Shown: piece by piece, positions 49,336-57,710 of the stretch | Numbering within the stretch: the first letter of the stretch is position 1 | Layout of the letters: every line of letters begins with the position of its first letter | Source: Caulobacteraceae bacterium | Lineage (GTDB): Bacteria > Pseudomonadota > Alphaproteobacteria > Caulobacterales > Caulobacteraceae | Assembly: GCA_019247715.1 (NCBI GenBank) | Contig: JAFBAO010000093.1 | Span: 1 to 63,407, forward strand | Length of the DNA stretch: 63,407 nucleotides | Direction of reading: 5' to 3' | The notes under the pieces: generated by a model | What the model was told of the DNA's origin: nothing | What the model saw: only the letters and a program-made list of their open reading frames with translations | Databases searched by the model: none | Program-made: the position numbers and the translations under genes

Positions 49336-49728
49336 TCAGCCGTTCGGGCCGCCGCGCTGGAGCTGGATGTCTTCGCCGCTGGACCGGTGCGACACGAAGA
49401 GGCTGTCGCTCCAGCGGTTGAAGGCGACGAGAACCTTGCCGGCGGCGTCGGTGAGCGCCATTCCATCGCCGGTGGGAGTCCATCCGGAGACGCCAGCGGG
49501 CAGCGCGTCTCCGCAGCCGGCCGGGGCGCTGGCGGCGAAGCCGGCGTCGCCCCGCTTCTCGGCCGTCAGCTTCACCAGGCAGATGGCGCGGCCGCCCGAC
49601 TGCAGAGTCCAGAGACCGGCCGCCTGAGGCGGCGCGAGCGGGGCGCCCGCCTGGTTGTCGGCGGCTCCGACCGGCCCGGCGCAAAGCGTCAGGGCGCCGG
49701 CCGCCAGGCCGAGTGCGATCATCTTCAT
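49336..49728 (-). CDS. Inh/Omp19-type protease inhibitor
   Basis: 130 aa from the ATG at 49728 (the frame is open further upstream but the signal peptide MKMIALGLAAGALTLCAGPV starts here). The mature part, AAGLWTLQSGGRAICLVKL and the paired Cys in AGCGDALPAGVSGWT, matches the alkaline-proteinase inhibitor Inh/Omp19 beta barrel. Such inhibitors protect the periplasm from secreted metalloproteases; no such protease is in the window. Confidence 0.82.
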   Translation of the reverse strand: MKMIALGLAAGALTLCAGPVGAADNQAGAPLAPPQAAGLWTLQSGGRAICLVKLTAEKRGDAGFAASAPAGCGDALPAGVSGWTPTGDGMALTDAAGKVLVAFNRWSDSLFVSHRSSGEDIQLQRGGPNG

Positions 49729-49846
49729 GGGCTTCTCCGAGGCCTGTGGGAGCCAGAACGTGCTGGGCCATGGGCGGTTGCCGGCGACCCGCGCCCCGCA
49801 TTTCCCCTTACTCGCGCGCCGCGGCCTTTTCCGATAACAGCCGGCC

Positions 49847-50923
49847 ATGATCTGGTTGTGGGTCGCAGCGGCCGTGCTTTCGGCAGGCGCGGCGGCGTTG
49901 ATGGTTCACCGAGCGGCCCGGGCGGCGAGGTCCGGCCCGGCCGAGAACCTGTCGCTGACGGTCTATCGGCGTCAGATGGCCGAGATCGATGATCTGGCGG
50001 CGCGTGGCCTGCTGGCCGAGGCCGACCGGCGAGGCGTCCGGGCGGAGGCCGGCCGGCGCTTGCTGGCGGCCGCCGAACGAAGGGACTCCCCGCTCGTCTC
50101 CGCTTCGCCCCGGCTGACCCTGGTGGCGGCGATGCTGGCGCCGCTGGCGGCCCTGGCGGTCTATCTTGCCGTCGGGGCGCCCAGGGCGGCGGACCAGCCG
50201 TTCGCCCAGCGCCTCGCGCAGTGGCGCCAGGCGCCGCTCGAGAGCCTGACCGCGCCGGAGCTGGCGGCGCTGATGCGGGCGGCTGCGGCGCGCAATCCCG
50301 GCGATCCCGGCCCGCTCTATTACCTTGCCCGCTACGAGCTGTTGTCCGGCCAGCCGCTGGAGGCGTCCCAGGCCCTCGACCGGGCGATCGCCCTCGCCCC
50401 CCAACGCGCGGATCTATGGGATCTGAAGGGCGAAACGGACCTGGCGATCGGGTCAGGGGATCTGAATGCGGCCGCCCGCCAGGACTTCCAGCGGGCCCTG
50501 GCGCTCGACGCGCAGGCCCCCGGGGCGCGCTTCTACCTGGCGCTGGAGAAGATCGACCACGGAGACGTCGCGGGCGGGCTCGCCGACTGGCGCGCTCTGG
50601 CGCTCGACCTCGATCCGGCCGATCCGCGCCGCGCCGGCCTCGCCGCCGCCATCGCCCAGGTCCAGGCCACCGGCAAGCCGCCGCCGCAAGAGGCGCCGGC
50701 GCCGGCCCCGGCGCCCCAGATCCAGGCCATGGTGGATGGCCTCGCGGCGCGCCTGAAGGCCCGCCCCGACGATCCGGCCGGCTGGGCGCGGCTGGTGCGC
50801 GCCTATGCGGTGCTCGGCGAGGCCGACCGGCGCGACGCGGCCCTCGCCGAGGCGCGCCGCCGCTATGCCGGCCGCCCCGAGGTGCTGCGTCAGCTGGATG
50901 CGGCGACGGCGCCGCAGCGCTGA
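49847..50923 (+). CDS. ccmI: Cytochrome c maturation protein CcmI
   Basis: 358 aa. Holds apocytochrome c at the heme ligation complex. Two N-terminal membrane segments (1-20 and about 90-108) flank a cytoplasmic coiled coil (LSLTVYRRQMAEIDDLAARGLL), and a periplasmic TPR domain follows (GPLYYLARYELLSGQPLEAS and RADLWDLKGETDLA). First gene of ccmI-ccmE-ccmF-ccmH. Confidence 0.93.
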   Translation: MIWLWVAAAVLSAGAAALMVHRAARAARSGPAENLSLTVYRRQMAEIDDLAARGLLAEADRRGVRAEAGRRLLAAAERRDSPLVSASPRLTLVAAMLAPLAALAVYLAVGAPRAADQPFAQRLAQWRQAPLESLTAPELAALMRAAAARNPGDPGPLYYLARYELLSGQPLEASQALDRAIALAPQRADLWDLKGETDLAIGSGDLNAAARQDFQRALALDAQAPGARFYLALEKIDHGDVAGGLADWRALALDLDPADPRRAGLAAAIAQVQATGKPPPQEAPAPAPAPQIQAMVDGLAARLKARPDDPAGWARLVRAYAVLGEADRRDAALAEARRRYAGRPEVLRQLDAATAPQR

Positions 50924-50973
50924 GGCCGCGGCGCGTGTATGTCCCGCGAGAACAGCCTAAGTCTGGAGCCACG

Positions 50974-51453
50974 ATGTCCTGGCTGCCTCGTTCCCGCACC
51001 GCTCGCCGCCGGCTGATGGTCCTGGCCGTCGCCGGGCCGGTGGCCGCCCTGGCGGTCGCGGTGGCGCTCTACGCGCTGAGGGGCTCGATCTCGTTCTTCT
51101 ACACGCCCTCCCAGGCGATGGCCGCACGCCTGCCGGCGGGGCGGGACATCCAGCTCGGCGGGCTGGTGCGGCCCGGCAGCGTGGTCAAGAAGCCCGACGG
51201 CGAGGTGGACTTCGTGGTCGCCGATCATCGGGCGGCGAGCCCGGTGGTGTTCCGCGGCGAGCTGCCGGACCTTTTCCGTGAAGGCCAGGGGGTGGTGGCC
51301 ATCGGCGCCTACGACGGGGCCGGGGTCTTCGACGCCCGCCAGATCCTCGCCAAGCACGACGAGCGCTACATGCCCCCGCAGCTCGCCGCCGCGCTCAAGA
51401 AGCAGGGCGAGTGGCGGGGCGGCGGGGCCGCTCCGAGTTACGCATCCCCATGA
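50974..51453 (+). CDS. ccmE: Heme chaperone CcmE
   Basis: 159 aa. Carries heme covalently on His128 in the family motif HDERY (normally HxxxY, Tyr132) to CcmF. One N-terminal span (about 15-35) and an OB-fold domain with RLGGLV-type RDIQLGGLVRPGSVVK and VVADHRAASPVVFRGELPDLF in pieces. It starts 51 bp after ccmI and overlaps ccmF by four bases (ATGA). Confidence 0.96.
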   Translation: MSWLPRSRTARRRLMVLAVAGPVAALAVAVALYALRGSISFFYTPSQAMAARLPAGRDIQLGGLVRPGSVVKKPDGEVDFVVADHRAASPVVFRGELPDLFREGQGVVAIGAYDGAGVFDARQILAKHDERYMPPQLAAALKKQGEWRGGGAAPSYASP

Positions 51454-53444
51454 TCGACGAGCTCGGCCAATTCGCCCTGGCCCTGGCGCTGGCGCTTAGC
51501 CTCGCCCAGACCGTGCTTTCCCTCGCGGCCCGCATCCGGCGGGACGGCGCCCTGGCCGGCGCCGGCGAAGGCGCGGCCGTCGGCGCGTTCGCCGCCGTCG
51601 CCATCGGCTTTCTCGCCCTCATCCACGCCTTCGTGAGCTCGGACTTCTCGGTCCTGAACGTGGCGGCCAATTCGCACACCGCCAAGCCGCTGCTCTACAA
51701 GGTCGCCGGCGCCTGGGGCAGCCACGAGGGCTCGATCCTGCTCTGGTGCCTGATGCTCACGGGCTATGGCGCGGCCATGGCGGCGAGCCGGCGTCTGCCC
51801 TTCGCGCTCAAGGCCTCGGCGGTCGCCGTCCAGGGGGCGCTGGGCGTCCTCTTCATTGGCTACATGGTCTTCGCCTCCAACCCGCTGGCGCGGGTCGCCC
51901 TGCCGCCGGTGCAAGGCGATTCCCTGAATCCGCTGCTGCAGGATCCGGCCTTGGCGGCCCATCCGCCGTTCCTTTACGCCGGCTACGTGGGCTTCTCGGT
52001 GGTCTTCTCCCTGGCGGCGGCGGCCCTGGCCGAGGGCAGGGTGGATCCTGCCTGGGCCCGCTGGATCCGTCCCTGGACCCTGGCGGCCTGGAGCCTGCTC
52101 ACCATGGGGATCACCCTCGGCTCCTTCTGGGCCTACTACGAGCTCGGCTGGGGCGGCTGGTGGGCGTGGGACCCGGTGGAGAACGCCAGCTTCATGCCCT
52201 GGCTGCTCGGCACGGCGCTGCTGCATTCGGCGGCGGTGACCGAAAAGCGCGGCGCGCTGGCCAGCTGGACCGCCCTGCTCGGCCTCGGCGCCTTTATCCT
52301 GGCCATGATGGGCGCCTTCCTGGTCAGGTCGGGCGTGCTGACCTCCGTCCATGCCTTCGCGATCGATCCGCGCCGCGGCATCCTGCTGCTGGTCATCCTG
52401 GGCGTGGCCGCGGGCGCAGGACTTGGCCTCTTCGCCTGGCGCGCGCCGAGGCTGAAGGACGAGGCGGCTTTCGCCCCCATCAGCCGGGAGGGCGCGCTGT
52501 TCGTCAACAACGTGCTGCTGGCGGCCGCCACCGCGACGGTGCTGGCGGGCACCTTGCTGCCGCTGATCCGCGAGGCGATCGACGGCGTGCCGATCTCCGT
52601 GGGCGCCCCCTACTTCAACGTGACCTTCACCGCCCTCCTCGCCCCGGCCCTGATCCTGCTGCCGGCGGGCCCGTTGCTGGCCTGGAAGCGCGCCGACGCC
52701 CTGGGCGCGCTGCAGCGGCTCTGGGCCGCGGCCCTTATCGCGCTGGCGGGCGCTCTCCTCAGCCTCGCCCTGGTCAGTCCCAGGAGCGCGCTGGCGGCGG
52801 CCGGCGTGGGCCTCGGCCTCTGGGTGGCGACGGGCGCCCTCGTGGAGGCCGCCGAGCGCGTCCGGGCGTTCCGCGCTCCCTGGTCCGAAGTCGGCCGGCG
52901 GCTCGGCGGCCTGCCGCGTGGGGCCTGGGGCATGACGCTGGCGCATCTGGGGCTTGGCCTCTTCGCCATGGGCGCCGCCTTCGAGACCGCCTGGCGCGCT
53001 GAGGCGGCCGCGGCGCTGCAGCCGGGCCAAAGCATGCGGCTCGCGGCCTTCGAGCTTCGCCTGGCCCAGGCGGGCGACGTGGTCGGTCCCAATTACGAGG
53101 CGGCCCGGTTGCTGATCCGGGTGACGGGCCCGGGCGGCAGGCTCGTCTGCGAGGCCGCGCCGGAGCGGCGGGTCTACGCCGCCGGCGGCCAGACCACCTC
53201 CCAGGTGGCCATCTGCCCGGGGCTCTTGGACGACGTCTATGTGACAGCCGGCGACCGGCGCGACGCAGGCGTGGGGGCCGGCGCCTTTCTGGTCAAGGCC
53301 TACTGGAACCCCTGGGTGCGCCTGGTCTTTCTGGGGCCGCTGCTCATGGCCCTCGGGGGGCTCGTTTCGCTGTCGGACCGGCGGGTCCGCTTCGCCGTCC
53401 CGGGCCGCGCGCGCCAGCCGCTGGCGCAGGCCCCGGCGGAATAG
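51450..53444 (+). CDS. ccmF: Heme lyase subunit CcmF
   Basis: 664 aa, a polytopic inner-membrane protein that ligates heme to apocytochrome c. The tryptophan-rich WWD motif is GWGGWWAWDPVENASFMPW, preceded by GAWGSHEGSILLWCLML. A long chain of transmembrane segments and a large periplasmic loop near the C-terminus (RRVYAAGGQTTSQVAI) match the family. Start ATG at 51450 overlaps the ccmE stop. Confidence 0.96.
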   Translation: MIDELGQFALALALALSLAQTVLSLAARIRRDGALAGAGEGAAVGAFAAVAIGFLALIHAFVSSDFSVLNVAANSHTAKPLLYKVAGAWGSHEGSILLWCLMLTGYGAAMAASRRLPFALKASAVAVQGALGVLFIGYMVFASNPLARVALPPVQGDSLNPLLQDPALAAHPPFLYAGYVGFSVVFSLAAAALAEGRVDPAWARWIRPWTLAAWSLLTMGITLGSFWAYYELGWGGWWAWDPVENASFMPWLLGTALLHSAAVTEKRGALASWTALLGLGAFILAMMGAFLVRSGVLTSVHAFAIDPRRGILLLVILGVAAGAGLGLFAWRAPRLKDEAAFAPISREGALFVNNVLLAAATATVLAGTLLPLIREAIDGVPISVGAPYFNVTFTALLAPALILLPAGPLLAWKRADALGALQRLWAAALIALAGALLSLALVSPRSALAAAGVGLGLWVATGALVEAAERVRAFRAPWSEVGRRLGGLPRGAWGMTLAHLGLGLFAMGAAFETAWRAEAAAALQPGQSMRLAAFELRLAQAGDVVGPNYEAARLLIRVTGPGGRLVCEAAPERRVYAAGGQTTSQVAICPGLLDDVYVTAGDRRDAGVGAGAFLVKAYWNPWVRLVFLGPLLMALGGLVSLSDRRVRFAVPGRARQPLAQAPAE

Positions 53445-53448
53445 GGCC

Positions 53449-53913
53449 GTGCGCGCCCTCGCCCGCACCGGTCTGGCCCTGACCGTCTGGGCGCTCCTGT
53501 GCGCCGCGGCCGCCGACCCGGCCGACCGGCTGGCCGACCCTGGCCAGGAGGCGCGCGCGCGGGCGCTGTTCAAGGACGTGCGCTGCCTCGTCTGCCAGAG
53601 CGAATCCATCGACGAATCCGACGCCGACCTCGCGCGTGACCTGCGCCAGCTGGTCCGCCGGCAGGTGGCCGAAGGACGCTCGGACGACCAGATCAAGGCC
53701 TATCTCGTACGCCGCTACGGCGAATTCGTGCTGCTGACGCCCAGGCTGTCCCTCGGCAACAGCCTGCTGTGGGGCGCGCCGGTCGCGGTGCTGCTGGCGG
53801 GCCTCGCGGCCCTGGCGCTTCGCCGCCGTCCCTCCACCGCCCCGGACGCCGAGACCCTGACCCCCCAGGAGGAGGCCGCCCTGAAGAAGCTGGGTCCCGA
53901 GGAAAGGACTTGA
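53449..53913 (+). CDS. ccmH: Apocytochrome c thioreductase CcmH (CcmL/CycL)
   Basis: 154 aa from a GTG at 53449, 4 bp after ccmF. Redox-active CxxC is RCLVCQSE (Cys46 and Cys49), preceded by a signal-type helix and followed by a membrane anchor (LWGAPVAVLLAGLAALALRR) and a Glu-rich tail. Reduces the apocytochrome heme-binding thiols. CcmG/DsbE, which usually lies beside it in enterobacteria, is absent here, as in the cycHJKL arrangement of rhizobia. Confidence 0.95.
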   Translation: MRALARTGLALTVWALLCAAAADPADRLADPGQEARARALFKDVRCLVCQSESIDESDADLARDLRQLVRRQVAEGRSDDQIKAYLVRRYGEFVLLTPRLSLGNSLLWGAPVAVLLAGLAALALRRRPSTAPDAETLTPQEEAALKKLGPEERT

Positions 53914-53963
53914 GACATTGCGCCGCTCATTTGCGGCATCACGGGGCGATGAAGGAAAGGTAA

Positions 53964-53990
53964 CTTGAGACCAGTGGCGCTCTTTGGCAT
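53964..53990 (+). promoter_or_regulatory. Possible heat-shock-type promoter of degP
   Basis: CTTGAGAC at 53964-53971 resembles a sigma-32 -35 element (CTTGAAA); a CAT-containing -10-like stretch follows near 53988. It lies 60-90 bp before the degP ATG. Both elements are imperfect. Confidence 0.25.
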
Positions 53991-54050
53991 CCGCTCCTAA
54001 GTTAGGGGCGAGAACCCCCGGCCTTCTTCCGGGGCAAGGAACGTTTCCAT

Positions 54051-55610
54051 ATGCCTGTGAAGAAAACAGCCTTTTTCGTCGGCGCCGTCGCGGGCGCGAG
54101 CGTCGCGGTGGCTGCCATCGCCGGGGCGGGCCTCAAACTGCCGGCGCCGGCCGGCGGGCCCCACGGCGGCAGCCTGATCCAGGCCTCCACGGCGCCGATC
54201 TTCGCCCCGGCGCCCGGGGCGCCCCAGTCCTTCGCGGACATCTTCGAACGGGTCTCGCCCGCCGTGGTCTCGATCCATGTCACCTCCAAGGTCGACGTTT
54301 CGGCGCTGCGCCAGGCGATCCCGGGATTCGGCGACCTGCCGTTCGACATCGTGCCGAAGGGGAACGGATCGGGCGGCCCCGACGAGCGGCCGGCGCCCAA
54401 GCAGCAGTCATCCGGGTCGGGCTTCTTCATCTCGCCCGAGGGCTACGTGGTCACCAACAACCACGTCATCCAGGGCGCCGACGAGATCAAGGTGGTGACC
54501 AAGGACGGCGCCGAGCTGAAGGCCGCCGTGGTCGGACGCGACGAAGCCACGGACCTCGCAGTCCTCAAGGTCGAGGGCCACAACTATCCGTTCGTGAGCT
54601 TCGAGACGAGCGTGAAGCCGCGGGTGGGCGACTGGGTGGTGGCGGTGGGCAACCCCTTCGACCTCGGCGGCACGGCGACCGCCGGCATCGTCTCGGCATA
54701 CAACCGCGACATCGGCGAGAGCGCCTTCGACAACTACATCCAGATCGACGCCCCCATAAACCGGGGCAACTCCGGCGGTCCGACCTTCGACGTCTACGGC
54801 CGGGTGATCGGGGTGAACGCCGCGATCTATTCGCCCACCGGCGGGTCGGTCGGGATCGGGTTCGCCATCCCGGCCGACGTCGCTGACGAGGTGACGAAGC
54901 AGCTGATGGAGGGCCGCAAGATCACCCGCGGCTACATCGGCGCGACGATCGAGAACCTTTCGCCCGAGCTCGCCGACGCCTGGGGCCTATCGGGCCGCAG
55001 GGGCGCGCAGGTGGCCGACCTAGTGCCCGGCGGTCCGGCCGAGAAGGCCGGCCTCATGCCCGGCGACGTGGTGGTCGCGGTCAACGGCGTGGCGGTCAAG
55101 ACCAACGCCGAAATGACCCGCGAGGTCGCCAAGGCCCACGCCGGCGACGTCATCCGCCTCGACGTCTTCCGCGTCGGCAAGGCGCGCACCGTCGACATCC
55201 GCTCGGGCGTGCGTCCCTCGGAAGACCAGCTGGCGCTGAACGGCCGGGGCCAGCCGAACTCCGACGAAGATCAGGGGGGCGCCGACCATCCCGCCGCGAC
55301 CCCCGGGGCGCCGGTGCTCGGCATGCAGCTCGCGCCGCTCAACGCCATGACCCGGGGCCAGTTCAATATCCCCGACTCGGTGAAGGCGGGGGTGGTGGTG
55401 CAGGGGGTCAAGGGCACCTCCGACGCGGCCGAAAAGGGTCTCCAGCGAGGTGATGTCATCGTCCGGGCCGGCGATCGGCAGGTGGCGAGCGCCAGCGACG
55501 TCGCCGGCGCGGTCGCCGACTGGAAGAAGTCGGGCCGCGGCTCGATCCCGCTGGCGGTGCGCCGGGGCGGCCAGGTCCCGATCTTCATTCCGCTGAAGAT
55601 CGACGGCTAG
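54051..55610 (+). CDS. degP: DegP/HtrA-family periplasmic serine protease
   Basis: 519 aa. Signal-type N-terminus (KKTAFFVGAVAGASVAVAAI). Protease triad His138 (TNNHVI), Asp168 (ATDLAVL) and Ser241 (RGNSGGPTFD), then PDZ1 (YIGATIENLSPELADAWGL) and PDZ2 (VQGVKGTSDAAEKGLQRGDV). Quality-control protease of the envelope. A 137-bp gap to ccmH carries its own promoter. The ccm-degP-regulator-kinase-glnE order is conserved in alphaproteobacteria. Confidence 0.95.
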   Translation: MPVKKTAFFVGAVAGASVAVAAIAGAGLKLPAPAGGPHGGSLIQASTAPIFAPAPGAPQSFADIFERVSPAVVSIHVTSKVDVSALRQAIPGFGDLPFDIVPKGNGSGGPDERPAPKQQSSGSGFFISPEGYVVTNNHVIQGADEIKVVTKDGAELKAAVVGRDEATDLAVLKVEGHNYPFVSFETSVKPRVGDWVVAVGNPFDLGGTATAGIVSAYNRDIGESAFDNYIQIDAPINRGNSGGPTFDVYGRVIGVNAAIYSPTGGSVGIGFAIPADVADEVTKQLMEGRKITRGYIGATIENLSPELADAWGLSGRRGAQVADLVPGGPAEKAGLMPGDVVVAVNGVAVKTNAEMTREVAKAHAGDVIRLDVFRVGKARTVDIRSGVRPSEDQLALNGRGQPNSDEDQGGADHPAATPGAPVLGMQLAPLNAMTRGQFNIPDSVKAGVVVQGVKGTSDAAEKGLQRGDVIVRAGDRQVASASDVAGAVADWKKSGRGSIPLAVRRGGQVPIFIPLKIDG

Positions 55611-55630
55611 GCCGCGGCCGGGAGCGCCTC

Positions 55631-56302
55631 GTGCGACTGCTGATCGTCGAGGACGACGCCGAAGCTGGTGAGGCCATGACGCGGGGTCTCGCCGATGCGG
55701 GCCATGGGTGCCGGGTCGTCCCCGACGGAGAAGCCGGGCTCGCCGCCGCCCGCGAAGGCGGCTTCGACGTCATGATCGTCGACCGCATGACCCCGAGGCT
55801 CGACGGCGTCTCCATGGTCCAGACCTTGCGGCGCGAGGGCGACGAGACGCCCGTGCTGTTCCTTTCGGCGCTCGGCGAGATCGCCCATCGGGTCGAGGGG
55901 CTGAAGGCCGGGGGCGACGACTATCTCGTCAAGCCCTACGCCTTCGCCGAGCTGATCGCCCGGGTCGAGGCGTTGGCCCGCCGGCGCGAGACCGGCGCCG
56001 TGCAGACCCGCCTGAAGGTCGGGGAGCTGGAGATGGACCTGATCGGGCGGGAAGTGCGCCGGCGCGGCCAGGAGATCGAGCTGCAGCCGCGGGAGTTCCA
56101 GCTCTTGGAGTTCCTCATGCGCCACGCCGGCCAGTCGGTGACCCGCGCCATGCTGCTGGAGAAGGTCTGGGAGTACCACTTCGATCCCCAGACCAACGTC
56201 ATCGATGTCCACATCTCGCGGCTGAGATCCAAGATCGACAAGGGTTTCGATCGGCCCATGCTGCAGACGGTTCGCGGGGCCGGCTACCGCCTGGACGCCT
56301 GA
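55631..56302 (+). CDS. OmpR/PhoB-family response regulator
   Basis: 223 aa from a GTG at 55631. Receiver: LLIVEDDAEAGEAM, phospho-Asp51 in MIVDRMTPRLDGV, KPYAF; then a winged-helix domain with LEMDLIGREVRRRGQEIELQ in two pieces and HISRLRSKIDKGF. Forms a pair with the kinase 4 bp downstream. This pair lies next to degP in many alphaproteobacteria (FeuP-like). Targets are not known from the sequence; degP is a candidate. Confidence 0.92.
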   Translation: MRLLIVEDDAEAGEAMTRGLADAGHGCRVVPDGEAGLAAAREGGFDVMIVDRMTPRLDGVSMVQTLRREGDETPVLFLSALGEIAHRVEGLKAGGDDYLVKPYAFAELIARVEALARRRETGAVQTRLKVGELEMDLIGREVRRRGQEIELQPREFQLLEFLMRHAGQSVTRAMLLEKVWEYHFDPQTNVIDVHISRLRSKIDKGFDRPMLQTVRGAGYRLDA

Positions 56303-56306
56303 GGGC

Positions 56307-57710
56307 GTGCGTCTTCCACGTCTCGTCCGCACCACCGCCTTCCGGCTGACCTTGCTGTTCCTCGCGCTGTTCGCGGCCGCCGGCGGCGCGTTCCTCGCCT
56401 ACATCTATCTGGCCACCGCCGGCGAAGCGGCCAGGACCGCCGACGCCACGGTCCTCAGCGAAACCGCCGAGCTGGAGGCGATCTATCACGTCGGCGGATT
56501 CTCGGCGTTGAACCAGGCGGTGATCGAGCGGGCCTCCCGCACCCGCAGCTTCCTCTACCTGCTGATGACCGAGGGCGGCGCGCCGGTCTCGGGATCGATC
56601 GCCGCCTCGCCCATGCCGCCCCCCGCCGCCGGCCGAGCCTGGGCGAGCTTCCGGGTCACCGAGATCGATCCGCGGGGAACGCAGGTGCGGCGCGCGGCGC
56701 GCGGCCTCGAGGAGCGCCTGCCCGGCAAGGAGCTGCTTTTCGTCGGCGCCGACGTGGCCGAGGCGCAGTCCTATATCCTGAGGATCGTCGACGCGCTCTG
56801 GGGCGCGGCGGCCCTGGTGATCGTGCTGGGCCTGGCGGGTGGCCTGTTCGTGAGCCGTGACGTGAGCCATACGATGCAGGCCCTGACCGGCGTGATCGAC
56901 GCCGCACGGCTCGGCGACCTCGGCGCGCGCGCGAAGCTGCGCGGCACCGGCGACGAGCTGGACGACCTCGCCCGTGGCCTCAACGACATGCTCCAGCGGC
57001 TCGAGCGGTCCATCGCGGGCCTCAGCCACGCCGGCGACGCCATCGCCCACGACCTGCGCTCGCCGCTCACGCGCTTGCGGGCCCGGCTGGAGGCGGCCCT
57101 GATGGACGGGGCGGCCGGCCGCGGCGACCCGGTCGTGGCGCTGCGCCAGGCCCTGGACGAGGTGGACGGGGTGCTGAGAACCTTCGGGACCGTGCTGGCG
57201 ATCGCCAGCCTCGAGGCGGCGGCCGAGGCGCCGGACCAGACCGACTTCGATCCCGCCGCCCTCGCCGCCGACGTCGCCGAGCTCTACGAGCCGCTCTGCG
57301 AGGAAAAGGCGCTCGACTTCAAAGCCGACCTCGTTAGCGGGCTCTGCCTGCGGGCCAATCGGGAGTTCGTCGCCCAGGCGCTCGCCAACCTGCTCGACAA
57401 CGCCGTCAAGTATTCGCCCCACGGGGGGGCCATCGCCCTCCAGGTCCGGCGCATGGCCTCAGGCGAGATCGAGCTTTCGGTCACCGACAACGGCCCCGGG
57501 GTGCCGGAGGCCGAGCGCGAGCGGGTCACCGAGCGGTTCGTCCGCCTCGAAAGCAGCCGCCACCAGCCGGGCGCGGGGCTGGGCCTCGCTTTGGTGGCGG
57601 CGGTCGCCCAGGCTCACGGCGGCCGGCTCGAGCTCACCGAGGGAGACCGGGCCGGCGGTCCCGGTCCCGGCCTTCGCGCCGCCCTGGTGCTGCCTGGAGC
57701 CGGGCGTTGA
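56307..57710 (+). CDS. Sensor histidine kinase (HAMP, HisKA, HATPase)
   Basis: 467 aa from a GTG at 56307. Two membrane spans (about 13-35 and about 163-190) enclose a periplasmic sensor region of some 125 residues. HAMP-like DELDDLARGLNDMLQRLERS, phospho-His about 248 in AIAHDLRSPLTRLR, N-box ANLLDNAVKYSPHGG, and GAGLGLALVAAVAQAHGG. Partner of the regulator immediately upstream. The stop overlaps the glnE start. Confidence 0.92.
   Translation: MRLPRLVRTTAFRLTLLFLALFAAAGGAFLAYIYLATAGEAARTADATVLSETAELEAIYHVGGFSALNQAVIERASRTRSFLYLLMTEGGAPVSGSIAASPMPPPAAGRAWASFRVTEIDPRGTQVRRAARGLEERLPGKELLFVGADVAEAQSYILRIVDALWGAAALVIVLGLAGGLFVSRDVSHTMQALTGVIDAARLGDLGARAKLRGTGDELDDLARGLNDMLQRLERSIAGLSHAGDAIAHDLRSPLTRLRARLEAALMDGAAGRGDPVVALRQALDEVDGVLRTFGTVLAIASLEAAAEAPDQTDFDPAALAADVAELYEPLCEEKALDFKADLVSGLCLRANREFVAQALANLLDNAVKYSPHGGAIALQVRRMASGEIELSVTDNGPGVPEAERERVTERFVRLESSRHQPGAGLGLALVAAVAQAHGGRLELTEGDRAGGPGPGLRAALVLPGAGR

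Noticed and set aside
43191..49728. A defence island around the SLOG/SLATT-like gene.
   Set aside because: Neighbours are a nitroreductase, DUF3309, a glucosidase, an SDR and an Inh inhibitor; no restriction, toxin-antitoxin, CBASS synthase or mobile genes are seen.
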